Of a stretch of DNA of 64,000 nucleotides, positions 41,999-50,765 are shown piece by piece (position 1 is the stretch's first letter; the number at the start of each line of letters is the position of its first letter). Source of the stretch: Novosphingobium meiothermophilum (GTDB lineage Bacteria; Pseudomonadota; Alphaproteobacteria; Sphingomonadales; Sphingomonadaceae); assembly GCF_003171715.1 (NCBI RefSeq), contig NZ_QGHL01000009.1, positions 1 to 64,000 of the forward strand, in the 5' to 3' direction. A program made the position numbers and the translations under genes. Under the pieces are notes generated by a model, which worked only from the letters and a program-made list of their open reading frames with translations, did no database searches and was not told where the DNA came from.

Positions 41999-44104
41999 AT
42001 GCTGAAGCGCTTCGGCTCTCCCGCCGCAATGGCCCTGCCCGGCGGCATCCTCACGCTGATCGTGCTGATGGTCGTGCCCATCCCGGCCGTGCTGCTCGAT
42101 GTGTTCTTCGTTCTCAACATCGCGCTTTCGGTGGCGATCCTGATGGCGGCGATGAATGCGGAAAAGCCGCTCGATTTCTCCTCGTTTCCTTCGGTGCTGC
42201 TCTTCGCCACGCTGCTGCGGCTGGCGCTGAACGTCGCCTCCACGCGCATCGTGCTCGTCAACGGCCATGAAGGCGGCGCGGCGGCGGGGCATGTGATCGA
42301 GGCGTTCGGCGCCTTCCTCATCGGCGGCAATTTCGCGGTCGGCCTGTTCGTGTTCCTCATCCTGATGATTATCAACATGGTGGTCGTCACCAAGGGCGCG
42401 GGGCGCGTTTCTGAAGTTTCGGCGCGCTTCACGCTCGATGCCCTGCCGGGCAAGCAGATGGCGATCGACGCCGATCTTGCCGCCGGGCTGCTGACGGCAG
42501 ACGAAGCCAAGGCCCGCCGCCGCGAAGTGGCGACCGAGGCCGATTTCTACGGCTCGATGGACGGTTCATCAAAGTTCGTGAAGGGCGATGCCATCGCCGC
42601 GCTGCTCATTCTGGGCGTGAATATCATCGCGGGCTTCTGCCTCGGCATGCTCAGCCACGGATTGACCGCGGCGCAGGCGGCCGAGTTCTACATCACGCTG
42701 GCCATCGGTGATGCGCTGGTGGCGCAGGTGCCCTCGCTGCTCCTGTCCATTGCGGCCGCCACCATCGTCACCCGCGTTTCCGACAGCCGCGACCTGACCG
42801 GGCAGATCGGCGGGCAGTTTTCCAATCCCGCCATCTGGCTGCCGGTGGCAATCATCCTTGGCGCGATCGGCATGATCCCGGCCATGCCGCAAACCGTGTT
42901 CCTGCCTGCTGCCGGGCTTGCCGGGTGGCTGTGGTGGAGCCTCAAGCAGCGCGCCGCGCGCCCCGCGCCGGTGATGGCCGAAGAGGCCCCGCCGGTCGAT
43001 CCGGGCCGCATCACGCTCGACGAGGTCAGCGATCACACGCTCGTGACCGTGGAAATGGGCTATGGCCTTGTCCACCTTGTGGACGAGAGGCGCGGCTCGC
43101 CGCTGGTGGCGCGCATCACCGGGGTGCGCAAGCAGCTCAGCCAGGCATTCGGGTTCATCGTGCCCCAGTTCCGTGTGCGCGATTCGCTGGAGCTGCCGCC
43201 CAATACCTACCGCGTCCTCTTGGGCGGGGTGCCCATCGCCATTGCCGACATGCGCCCGGACAAGGTGCTGGCCATCGATGCAGGCGAAGCCAGCGCGGAC
43301 CATTCGCTGCGCGGCGAGGTGACGGTCGATCCCAGCTTTGGCTGCCCGGCCATCTGGATCGATCCGGGCCAGCGCGATCTGGCGATTGCCGAAGGTTTCC
43401 TGACGGTCGATGCCAGCACGGTCATTGCCACGCATCTCAATCAGGTGCTGGGCGACCGGCCATCGGCGCTGCTTGGTCCGGATGAGGTGAAGACGATCCT
43501 CGAAGGCGTGAAGGAGCGCGCCGCCGGGCTGGTCGAGACGATCTACCCGCAGCCCCTGTCGCTCGGCGCGCTGACCCGGCTGTTCCACGCGCTGCTGGAT
43601 GACGGCATCTCCATTGCCCACCCGCTGCCGATCCTTTCCGCGCTCAGCCAGGCCCTGCAACAGACCACCGACCATGACCGGCTGGTCGATCTGCTGCGCG
43701 CCGATCTGGGCGGGATGATAGTGGGGCGCATCTGCGGCCCGCAGGAGCGCCTGCCCGTGGTCACGCTGGAGGCGGGGCTGGAACAGATGATCGTATCGGG
43801 GATGCACGATCCCGCCACCGGGCAGCCCGTGATCGAGCCGGACCTTGCGCGCGGCATCGGTGAGCGCGTTTCGCAGATCATCGCCCAGCGCGGCCCCGGC
43901 GCGCCGCCGATCGCGCTGATCGTGCAGCCTCGTGCGCGCCGTCCGCTCGCCAGCCTGCTGCGCCTGCGCGCGCCCAATTGCCTTGTCCTGTCCATCGCCG
44001 AACTGCCGCCTTCGCAGCCGATCGAGGTCATCTCGGTCATCGGCGGCGAGACACCTCCATCCACCCATGAAGAGCAGCCGACCCTTGAGGGAATTGCCGC
44101 ATGA
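41999..44104 (+). CDS. flhA: flagellar export gate protein FlhA
   Basis: A 701-residue export-gate protein. Eight membrane helices in the first 330 residues, including ALSVAILMAAMNAEKPLDFSSFPSVLLFATLLRLALNVASTRIVL, the conserved cytoplasmic loop with ARFTLDALPGKQMAIDADL and ADFYGSMDGSSKFVKGDA, and a large C-terminal cytoplasmic domain (MGYGLVHLVDERRG..). It binds export substrates and chaperones. Overlaps fliA by ATGA. Confidence 0.97.
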   Translation: MLKRFGSPAAMALPGGILTLIVLMVVPIPAVLLDVFFVLNIALSVAILMAAMNAEKPLDFSSFPSVLLFATLLRLALNVASTRIVLVNGHEGGAAAGHVIEAFGAFLIGGNFAVGLFVFLILMIINMVVVTKGAGRVSEVSARFTLDALPGKQMAIDADLAAGLLTADEAKARRREVATEADFYGSMDGSSKFVKGDAIAALLILGVNIIAGFCLGMLSHGLTAAQAAEFYITLAIGDALVAQVPSLLLSIAAATIVTRVSDSRDLTGQIGGQFSNPAIWLPVAIILGAIGMIPAMPQTVFLPAAGLAGWLWWSLKQRAARPAPVMAEEAPPVDPGRITLDEVSDHTLVTVEMGYGLVHLVDERRGSPLVARITGVRKQLSQAFGFIVPQFRVRDSLELPPNTYRVLLGGVPIAIADMRPDKVLAIDAGEASADHSLRGEVTVDPSFGCPAIWIDPGQRDLAIAEGFLTVDASTVIATHLNQVLGDRPSALLGPDEVKTILEGVKERAAGLVETIYPQPLSLGALTRLFHALLDDGISIAHPLPILSALSQALQQTTDHDRLVDLLRADLGGMIVGRICGPQERLPVVTLEAGLEQMIVSGMHDPATGQPVIEPDLARGIGERVSQIIAQRGPGAPPIALIVQPRARRPLASLLRLRAPNCLVLSIAELPPSQPIEVISVIGGETPPSTHEEQPTLEGIAA

Positions 44105-44835
44105 AACACGATCACCGCGGTTTTGCCGCCGCGCAGGCTTACAAGAAGGATGAAACCGCCGACCGCATCCGCCGCTTCCTGCCCATGGTAAAGCGGCTGG
44201 CATGGCACGTTCACGGTTCGGGCCGTGCCGGGATCGAGGTTGAGGATCTGGTCCAGGCGGGCCTTGTCGCGCTGACCGAATGCGCACAGCGGCACAGCGG
44301 CCCGACCGAGGACGGCTTTGCCGCCTATGCCAAGCTGCGCGTGCGCGGGGCCATGGTCGATCTGGTGCGCCGTTCCACCCCGCTCACCCGTTCCGCCACC
44401 GAACGCCGCCGCCTCCTGCGCGAGAAGAGCGCCGCGCTTTGCACGCAGCTTGGCCGCCCGCCGACAGAAGCCGAACTGGCCGCCGCCATGGGGCTGACCG
44501 AGCGCGAACTGGCCGATCAGAAGGCGGCTGACGAGCCACTGCGTTTCGAGGCCATTGATGATGCCTATTCCGACAGCAACGCCGCCTTTGCCGATGACCG
44601 GCCCGACAGCTTCGAAATGCTGGCCGATGCCGAGATGCGCGGCGCGGTGGCGGCGGCAATCGGCGATCTGCCCGAACGGTTGCAGATGATTATCCAGCTC
44701 TATTTCGTCGAGGAACTGAACCTTGCCGAAATTGCCGAAGTGCTGGGGGTCAGCATCCCCCGCGTCCACCAGTTGAAGGCGCAGGCGCTGGACAAGCTGC
44801 GCACGGCCCTTGGGGAAGGCTACGAAGTGCTCTGA
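44101..44835 (+). CDS. fliA: flagellar sigma factor FliA (sigma-28)
   Basis: A 244-residue sigma-28. Region 2 (LVQAGLVALTECAQRHSGPTEDGFAAYAKLRVRGAMVDLVRRSTPLTRSATERRR), region 3 (LGRPPTEAELAAAMGLTERELADQK) and region 4 (LPERLQMIIQLYFVEELNLAEIAEVLGVSIPRVHQLKAQALDKLR) are present. It drives late flagellar genes such as flagellin and is held by FlgM. Coupled to flhA and so under the sigma-54 promoter at 41018, giving a class II to class III link. FliA is uncommon in alphaproteobacteria of the Caulobacter type. Confidence 0.96.
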   Translation: MKHDHRGFAAAQAYKKDETADRIRRFLPMVKRLAWHVHGSGRAGIEVEDLVQAGLVALTECAQRHSGPTEDGFAAYAKLRVRGAMVDLVRRSTPLTRSATERRRLLREKSAALCTQLGRPPTEAELAAAMGLTERELADQKAADEPLRFEAIDDAYSDSNAAFADDRPDSFEMLADAEMRGAVAAAIGDLPERLQMIIQLYFVEELNLAEIAEVLGVSIPRVHQLKAQALDKLRTALGEGYEVL

Positions 44836-44850
44836 TGCCCTTGCCATTCC

Positions 44851-44890
44851 CCCGAAGCGCGTTTAACCGTTCAGTTAAACACACTTCGGG
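44851..44890. promoter_or_regulatory. 40-base dyad upstream of SDR pair
   Basis: CCCGAAG (44851-44857) and GTTTAAC (44861-44867) mirror GTTAAAC (44874-44880) and CTTCGGG (44884-44890): two nested perfect 7-base arms about one centre, in the 64-base gap between fliA and the first dehydrogenase. There is no T-run, so it is not a typical terminator. The right outer arm overlaps the GGGAGAGG ribosome site. Candidate operator (TetR-like symmetry) or mRNA hairpin masking translation. Confidence 0.6.
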
Positions 44891-44899
44891 AGAGGTTTG

Positions 44900-45682
44900 G
44901 TGAAAATCGACGAAACCATCAGCGCCGTGGTTACGGGCGGCGCGTCCGGGCTGGGCCGTGCCACTGCCGAAGCGCTGGCGGCCGCCGGCGTGAAAGTGGC
45001 GATCTTCGATATCAATGCCGAACAGGGCGAGGCGGTGGCCGCTGCCATCGGCGGCCTGTTCTGCAAGGTGGATATCCTTTCGGAAGAATCGGTCGTTGCC
45101 GGGTTTGAACGGGCGCGCGCCGCGCACGGGCAGGAGCGCGTCTGTGTCCACTGCGCAATGACCAGCCGCAAGGGCAAGACCATCACGCGCGACCGCGAAA
45201 CCGGCGCGCTGACCCGCTTTCCCACCGAGGATTACGAATATGCCGCGCAGGGCATCCTGATTGCCAGCTACCGCATCGCCTCGCTTTCGGCGCTGGGCAT
45301 GGCTGCCCTTGACCCGCTTGAGGATGGCGAGCGCGGCACGATCATCCTCACCGCTTCGGTGGCGGCGCAGGACGCGCAGATCGGGCAGGTGGCCTATGGT
45401 TCGCTGAAAGCGGGGGTGAACGGCCTTGTTCTGCCGATGGCGCGGGACCTGATGGATTTCGGCATCCGCGTGAACGCGATCATGCCCGGCATTTTCGGCA
45501 CCCCCCTGCTGGGCCGCCTGCCCGACAAGGTGCTCGACAGTCTCAACGCATCGGTTCCGTTCCCGAAGCGTCTGGGCAAGCCTGAGGAGTTCGCCAGCCT
45601 TGCCATGGAACTCGTGCGCAATGCCTATTTCAACGGGCAGGCAATCCGCCTTGACGGCGCGATCCGCATGGCCCCCCGGTAA
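44900..45682 (+). CDS. short-chain dehydrogenase, HSD10-like
   Basis: A classical SDR of 260 residues: cofactor motif VVTGGASGLGRATAEAL near the N-terminus, acidic IFDINAEQGEAV selecting NAD, and active site with Ser in LTASVAAQDAQIGQ and YGSLK. The overall pattern resembles type 2 3-hydroxyacyl-CoA dehydrogenase (HSD17B10), suggesting fatty-acyl or branched-chain oxidation. GTG 44900 has GGGAGAGG upstream. Eleven bases ahead of a second SDR; likely co-transcribed. Confidence 0.85.
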   Translation: MKIDETISAVVTGGASGLGRATAEALAAAGVKVAIFDINAEQGEAVAAAIGGLFCKVDILSEESVVAGFERARAAHGQERVCVHCAMTSRKGKTITRDRETGALTRFPTEDYEYAAQGILIASYRIASLSALGMAALDPLEDGERGTIILTASVAAQDAQIGQVAYGSLKAGVNGLVLPMARDLMDFGIRVNAIMPGIFGTPLLGRLPDKVLDSLNASVPFPKRLGKPEEFASLAMELVRNAYFNGQAIRLDGAIRMAPR

Positions 45683-45693
45683 GGAATCCTGTC

Positions 45694-46488
45694 ATGAGCA
45701 ATTCCCCGTTCCGCAACGATGTGCTTGCCGGGAAAACCGCCTTCATCGCGGGCGGCACCAGCGGCATCAACCTTGGCATCGCCATGCGCTTTGCCGAACT
45801 GGGCGCGCGCGTGGCCGTGCTCGGCCGCAATCCCGAAAAGGCGGCCAATGCCGCCGCTGCGATCGGCCATGATGCCATCTGGCGCGCGGCCGACGTGCGC
45901 GATTACGCCGCGCTGTGCGAGGCAATGAAATCCATCCGAGATACGATCGGCGCGCTGGACATCGTTGTTTCGGGTGCGGCGGGCAATTTTCTTGCGCCGG
46001 TGCTGGGCATGTCGGCCAATGCCTTCAAGACCGTGGTCGATATCGATCTTCTGGGCACGTTCAACGTGTTTCGCGGATGCCACGAACTCCTGGCCCCCGA
46101 TGCCTCGCTGATTGCGATCACGGCAGGGCAGGCTGAACAGGCCATGGCGATGCAGGCCCATGCCTGTGCAGCCAAGGCCGGGATCAACCAGCTCGTGCGC
46201 ACGCTTGCCATCGAATGGGGGCCGCAGGTGCGCGTCAACGGCATTTCGCCTGGGCCGATTGCCGATACCGAAGGCATGGCCCGGCTTGCCCCTGATGAAT
46301 CGACCCGCCAGCAGCACTACGCCCGCATTCCGATGAAAAGATGGGGCACGGCCTATGAGATTGCCGAGGCTGCCGTGTTCCTTTCCACGCCCGCGGCCAG
46401 CTATGTCACCGGGGCCATTCTCGATGTGGACGGCGGCAGTTCGGTGGGCGATGCCTCGCGCACCAGCGTCAGCAAGGGGTTGGCATAG
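45694..46488 (+). CDS. SDR family, 2,4-dienoyl-CoA reductase-like
   Basis: A 264-residue SDR with AFIAGGTSGINLGIAMRFAELG cofactor motif. The VSGAAGNFLAPVLGMSANAFKTVVDIDLLGTFNV segment and the lack of the usual active-site Tyr (HACAAKAGINQL in place of YxxxK) match 2,4-dienoyl-CoA reductases of the peroxisomal DECR2 type, which use a different catalytic set. Together with the preceding SDR it suggests a small fatty-acid oxidation unit. Confidence 0.78.
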   Translation: MSNSPFRNDVLAGKTAFIAGGTSGINLGIAMRFAELGARVAVLGRNPEKAANAAAAIGHDAIWRAADVRDYAALCEAMKSIRDTIGALDIVVSGAAGNFLAPVLGMSANAFKTVVDIDLLGTFNVFRGCHELLAPDASLIAITAGQAEQAMAMQAHACAAKAGINQLVRTLAIEWGPQVRVNGISPGPIADTEGMARLAPDESTRQQHYARIPMKRWGTAYEIAEAAVFLSTPAASYVTGAILDVDGGSSVGDASRTSVSKGLA

Positions 46489-46509
46489 CCAGAGGTAGGG
46501 CCGGCCCGA

Positions 46510-47235
46510 TCAGGAAATGTCATCCGCCCCCAGCAGCGGATCACCGATGCCCATCGTGCGGCCATCGGTGATGATGACCTTGTCACCCAGACGGGCAATG
46601 CCGAACAGGCGCTTGGCAAATTCATCGGGCACGCCCACGCAGCCGTTGGTGGCATAGCCCTTCTGGACCTTGCTGCCGTGGATCGCCACGCCATCGTTGG
46701 TCAGGCGCATCATCCACGGCATTGGCGCATCATAGATGTTCGAGACGTGATCGGCGCTCTTCTGCGTGATCGGGAAAACCCCGGTCGGCGTGGGCTTTTC
46801 CGAATAGCCCTTGAGAATCGCGGCCGCGCCGATCTCGTGGCCGTCGCGGAATACCGAGATCACGCGGGCGGCAAGGTCCACGGTGATGACGAGCTTGCCT
46901 TGCGCGGGCGCGCGGCTTTCGTCCCAATAGAACTTGCCGAACTTGATCGGCTCGTTGATCGGCAGGATGGACTTGACGATGAATGGGCTGTCATCGGCGG
47001 GCCTGTCATCGGCAATTGCCGTCGTTGCGGCGTCGATTGCGGGCGCGGCCTGCAGGCTGGCGGGATTGGCCGCGGCTGTTACCATGGGGGCGGCCTCGGC
47101 GGTGCTCTTGCCGAACACGGCATCGGCAATGTCCTGTCCGGCGTGGAAGGCCAGCAGCGATGCCGTGCCCGTTGCCAGCATTCCCAGCGGCATCCGCACC
47201 CAGCGCTTGTTCAACAGACCCGTCCAGACCGCCAT
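46510..47235 (-). CDS. L,D-transpeptidase (YkuD domain)
   Basis: A 241-residue envelope protein with an N-terminal membrane or signal segment (PLGMLATGTASLLAFHAGQDIA) and a YkuD catalytic domain: KLVITVDLAARVISVFRDG, PMPWMMRLTNDGVAIHGSK and nucleophile Cys in GYATNGCVGVP. It makes 3-3 peptidoglycan links or attaches proteins to the wall. ATG 47235 has AAAGGAG upstream and is preferred over 47259. Convergent with the SDR pair. Confidence 0.9.
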   Translation of the reverse strand: MAVWTGLLNKRWVRMPLGMLATGTASLLAFHAGQDIADAVFGKSTAEAAPMVTAAANPASLQAAPAIDAATTAIADDRPADDSPFIVKSILPINEPIKFGKFYWDESRAPAQGKLVITVDLAARVISVFRDGHEIGAAAILKGYSEKPTPTGVFPITQKSADHVSNIYDAPMPWMMRLTNDGVAIHGSKVQKGYATNGCVGVPDEFAKRLFGIARLGDKVIITDGRTMGIGDPLLGADDIS

Positions 47236-47389
47236 GGCGTGCAGCTCCTTTCGCGCCAAGGAATATGCCTTAACGCCGCCGCGTTCCAGTGCCGATCCGG
47301 GCGCGTCCCGCTGCGGGACGGCGCGGGTCAGCCCGGTTACGCAAGAAGGTTAATAGGGGCGGTTGCGGTGGTGGCCGGGCTATCCGGCG

Positions 47390-48625
47390 CTATCGGGAAA
47401 GCGCAAGCCTGCGCCACAGCGCTTCCAGCGGCCCCTGCCTGAAGCGCGCCAGCCACCAGCGCGGCCAGGCCAGCATGGCCGCCCAGCCCAGCAGCACGAA
47501 GGCAGGCAGCCACGCGCGCGGCAGTTCCCTGCCAAGGCCCTGCCCCCACCCGGCAAAGATCGCCAGCATGAGCACGCTTGTGCCGATGTAGTTGCTGAAG
47601 GCACAGCGCCCGGCAGCGGTCAGGCTGCGGGCAATGCCGGTCTCGCACACCAGCGGGTAGAGCGCGACCAGCGCCGCCGCATATCCCAGCGCCATCAGCA
47701 GGTGGGGCAGGGCCATGCCGTGCTCGATCGCGGCAAACATCGCGCGCGGCGGCCAGCCATGGCTACTGAGCCAGCGCCACGCGATCACGGTGGGCACGGC
47801 GCCAAGGATGATTGCACCAGCAGCCGCCAGCGCCAGCGGCCGGATGCCGCGCGGGCCGAACAGCCCTGCATCGCGCGCCATGCGCAGCAGCGCCATGCCG
47901 ATCAGCATGAGCGGCGCGGTCTCGGCAAAGGTCGATAGCGTGGTCGAGAAGGGCTGCATGGCCGAATGCGTCAGCTTGAGGCGCACCGCTTCGGCAAATC
48001 CGGCATCCAGCACGGCAATGTCCTGAGCAACCGATGCGGCGATGCGGCCCATCATCGCGGCCTGCTCGGCAACATCGGCGGGCGCGCCGCGCCCGGCAAG
48101 CACGGCCTGTTCGGCCATGATCCCCGGCACCGCCAGCAGGGCCGCGCTGCCCTGCGCCAGCAGAAAGAAGGGCAGGGCAATGCCCAGAAGCTGCACCGGG
48201 GCCAGCCGCATCAGCGGCAGCACGGCCATGGCGCACAGCGCATAGGCAAACAGGATGTCGCCCCACCACAGCAGGGCAAAGTGCAGGTATCCCAGCACCG
48301 CCAGCCAGACGAGGCGCCGCACCTGTGCCAGCGCGGGATGGGCACCCCGGCGCGCGGCGGCTTCGGAAAAGAGCACCATGCTTGCCCCGAACAGCAGGGT
48401 GAAGAGCGCGCGCATCTTGCCTTCGAAGACCACGAAGGCAAAGCCGAACCAGCCTTGCGTCGCTGGATCGGGCGTTCCTGAAAGCGGGGCAGGAATCGCG
48501 GGCGAGAACGTGGCGAGCGACGGCCCCCAGAACCCGGTAATGTTGATGGCCAGTATTCCCAGCACGGCCACGCCGCGCAGGAAATCCAGTGCATCTATGC
48601 GCGAGGTTTGGAGATTGTCCGGCAA
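47390..48625 (-). CDS. DUF418 family membrane protein
   Basis: An integral membrane protein of 411 residues, about ten helices. It starts SRIDALDFLRGVAVLGILAINI and has FVVFEGKMRALFTLLFGASMVLFSEAAARRG, both typical of DUF418, and the C-terminal FSNYIGTSVLMLAIFAGWGQGL..LGWAAMLAWPRWWLARFRQGPLEALWR block. Function of the family is unknown. Four bases after the SPOR/Sel1 gene, so probably co-transcribed. Confidence 0.85.
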   Translation of the reverse strand: MPDNLQTSRIDALDFLRGVAVLGILAINITGFWGPSLATFSPAIPAPLSGTPDPATQGWFGFAFVVFEGKMRALFTLLFGASMVLFSEAAARRGAHPALAQVRRLVWLAVLGYLHFALLWWGDILFAYALCAMAVLPLMRLAPVQLLGIALPFFLLAQGSAALLAVPGIMAEQAVLAGRGAPADVAEQAAMMGRIAASVAQDIAVLDAGFAEAVRLKLTHSAMQPFSTTLSTFAETAPLMLIGMALLRMARDAGLFGPRGIRPLALAAAGAIILGAVPTVIAWRWLSSHGWPPRAMFAAIEHGMALPHLLMALGYAAALVALYPLVCETGIARSLTAAGRCAFSNYIGTSVLMLAIFAGWGQGLGRELPRAWLPAFVLLGWAAMLAWPRWWLARFRQGPLEALWRRLALSR

Positions 48626-48629
48626 GCCA

Positions 48630-49760
48630 TCAGGGCTTTACCACCAGGCACGCCAGCCCGCCAGCCTTGAGCGCGGCGCAGGCCCGGTCGGCCTCGGACT
48701 GGCTGGCATAGCCACCTGCCAGCAACCGGGTCACGCTGCCCGAAGGAAGATCGATGCGGGTGCGTCCGGCCAGTTCCGGGCGGCCCCTGACCTTGCTCCA
48801 CAGCGCATCGGCATTGCCCTTCACGCCGAAGGCGCCAAGCTGAACCCGCCAGTTGCCGCCGGACGTGGCCGGAGCAGGGGGCGATGCCAGAGCTGGCGCT
48901 GCCTTGGGAGGTTCCGGTGCCTTGGCGGCAGGAGGTTTCGGGACGCCGGTTGCGACCGAAGGTGCAGCGGCAGTTGATGGTGCAGGCGCAGGCTTTGCCT
49001 TCGCAGGCATGGCCACCGGATTGGCGAAGTCTGCACCTGCCGTCACCGGTCCTCCCGCCGCGGTCGAAGCGGGAAGGGTGGCAGGTTCAAGCGCCCGGCC
49101 CGGCGCCGTGGTGCGCAAGGGGGCGGTGGGCGCGGCTTTCACGCCAAGGTCGGCAGAGGCAAGCTGCTGTGCGCGCATGGCCTGTGCCTTCTGTTCCAGA
49201 TCGGCCGCCAGCGAAACACCCATCTGGCGCTGTTCAAGCGGGATCATGTCGTCCATCGTCGCCAGCGCGCGCTTGGCCTGTTCCAGCCCGGTTGCCGCCG
49301 AACGGTTCATCAGCGCATAGGCGCGCACCCAGTCCTTGCCCACGGCATCGCCGTTGAAGTGGGCAATGCCAAGGATATACATCGCGCGCGGTTCGCCGCG
49401 TTCGGCCGATGCCTGAAGGAAGGGCAGAGCCTCGGCCTTGCGGCCATCCTGAAACATAAGCAGGCCGAGTGTATCTGCGGCCTTGATGTGGCCCGATGCG
49501 GCAGCCTTGCGGTAATAGCTTTCGGCGCGCTTCAGATCCTGCGGCACGCCCTTGCCCAGCTTGTAGGCCTGCCCAAGGTTGAACTGCGCATCGGCATCCC
49601 CCTGCGCCGCTGGACCAAGCCATTCCTTGACCGCAAGCTCATGCTCCCCGCGCGACCATGCTTCCACCCCGGCGCGCACATCGGCCAGCGCAGCAGAAGC
49701 GCAAACCGAAGCAAATGTTGCCAGCGCGATGGCTGTAGTATTCCTGAAATCCATCCACAT
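48630..49760 (-). CDS. Sel1-repeat protein with C-terminal SPOR domain
   Basis: A periplasmic protein of 376 residues: signal peptide (TTAIALATFASVCASAALA), at least three Sel1 repeats (GDADAQFNLGQAYKLGKGVPQDLKRAESYYRKAA; GHIKAADTLGLLMFQDGRKAEAL; GEPRAMYILGIAHFNGDAVGKDWVRAYALMNRSA), a Pro/Ala linker and a SPOR domain (WRVQLGAFGVKGNADALWSKV..VTRLLAGGYASQSEADRACAAL) that binds denuded septal peptidoglycan. Divergent from the ParA gene. Probably a division-site or envelope factor. Confidence 0.85.
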   Translation of the reverse strand: MWMDFRNTTAIALATFASVCASAALADVRAGVEAWSRGEHELAVKEWLGPAAQGDADAQFNLGQAYKLGKGVPQDLKRAESYYRKAAASGHIKAADTLGLLMFQDGRKAEALPFLQASAERGEPRAMYILGIAHFNGDAVGKDWVRAYALMNRSAATGLEQAKRALATMDDMIPLEQRQMGVSLAADLEQKAQAMRAQQLASADLGVKAAPTAPLRTTAPGRALEPATLPASTAAGGPVTAGADFANPVAMPAKAKPAPAPSTAAAPSVATGVPKPPAAKAPEPPKAAPALASPPAPATSGGNWRVQLGAFGVKGNADALWSKVRGRPELAGRTRIDLPSGSVTRLLAGGYASQSEADRACAALKAGGLACLVVKP

Positions 49761-49955
49761 CGGAAATACCGCCCCGATATTTGCTTCATGCTGCCAGACT
49801 GTTGCCAGAAGCTGAAAGAACACAGGTTTGCGACCCTGCGCCGAACCTGATTTCCACAGAACATAGTCAACAGTCCGTTAGCGAAGTCTTAGCGCTTCCC
49901 GGCGTCTGCGTCTTTACCCTTCTTGGCATTATCCTTGTCCCGATGCGGTGCGATC

Positions 49956-49963
49956 TTAACCAA
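49956..49963 (+). promoter_or_regulatory. CtrA-like site TTAACCAA upstream of ParA
   Basis: TTAACCAA differs by one base from TTAACCAT and lies 63 bases before the ParA start, within the 265-base gap shared with the divergent SPOR gene. A cell-cycle regulator site would suit a division-related module. Weak evidence. Confidence 0.3.
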
Positions 49964-50025
49964 AATTTCAGCCGGATCTGCGAATCCCTTCCCACACACT
50001 TGCAGCAGTCTAAGGGGTTTCGGCT

Positions 50026-50751
50026 TTGCGCGTATTGGCATTGGCATCGCAGAAGGGCGGTTCGGGCAAGACCACGCTGTCCGGGCACCTTGCCGTTCAG
50101 GCCCAGCGGGCAGGCGCAGGCCCTGTCGTGCTGATCGACATTGACCCCCAGGGTTCGCTGTCGGACTGGTGGAACGAGCGCGAGGCCGAGTTTCCGGCCT
50201 TTGCCCACACCACCATCGCGCGCCTTGCCAGCGATCTGGCGATCCTGCGCCAGCAGGGCTTCAAGCTGGCGGTGATCGATACCCCGCCCGCTATCACCAT
50301 GGCGATCCAGTCGGTGATTTCGGTGGCCGAACTGATCGTCGTGCCCACCCGGCCCAGCCCGCACGATCTGCGCGCGGTTGGCGCCACGGTCGATCTGTGC
50401 GACCGCGCCGGAAAGCCCCTGATCTTCGTGGTGAATGCCGCCACGCCCAAGGCGCGGATCACCGCCGAAGCTGCGGTTGCCCTTTCGCAGCATGGCACGG
50501 TTGCTCCCGTCACGCTGCATCACCGCACCGATTTTGCCGCCTCGATGATCGATGGCCGCACCGTCATGGAAGTCGATCCGGGCGGCAAGTCCGCGGCCGA
50601 GATCGCGGCGCTCTGGACCTATGTGTCCGAGCGGCTCGAAAAGAACTTCCGCCGCACCGTCTTTGCGGTGCCGCAGGCCGCCGCTGCCATGCCGATCCAC
50701 GGTGCAGTGCGCCCTGCCGGGGGCTTTGGCCGCCGCGTCGTCGGATCCTGA
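50026..50751 (+). CDS. orphan ParA-family ATPase
   Basis: A deviant Walker ATPase of 241 residues. Walker A KGGSGKTTLSGHL (residues 10-22), Walker A' DIDPQGSL, Walker B FKLAVIDTPPA, and the VVPTRPSPHDLRA loop. TTG 50026 is preceded by AAGGGG. There is no ParB gene or parS-like array in the window, so it is not the chromosomal segregation pair; such orphans position other cargo. Its stop overlaps an ATG of the next frame. The next gene encodes a ribbon-helix-helix protein, a common ParA partner. Confidence 0.88.
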   Translation: MRVLALASQKGGSGKTTLSGHLAVQAQRAGAGPVVLIDIDPQGSLSDWWNEREAEFPAFAHTTIARLASDLAILRQQGFKLAVIDTPPAITMAIQSVISVAELIVVPTRPSPHDLRAVGATVDLCDRAGKPLIFVVNAATPKARITAEAAVALSQHGTVAPVTLHHRTDFAASMIDGRTVMEVDPGGKSAAEIAALWTYVSERLEKNFRRTVFAVPQAAAAMPIHGAVRPAGGFGRRVVGS

Positions 50752-50765
50752 TGGAGGCGCGATTG

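Noticed and set aside
47304..47320. CGTCCCG-CTG-CGGGACG hairpin between the L,D-transpeptidase and DUF418 genes.
   Set aside because: A strong stem but no T-run on either strand and no clear position relative to a transcript end.
49925..49940. TTGGCATTATCCTTGT as a sigma-54 promoter of the ParA unit.
   Set aside because: Spacing is right but three conserved positions differ, including the essential GC.
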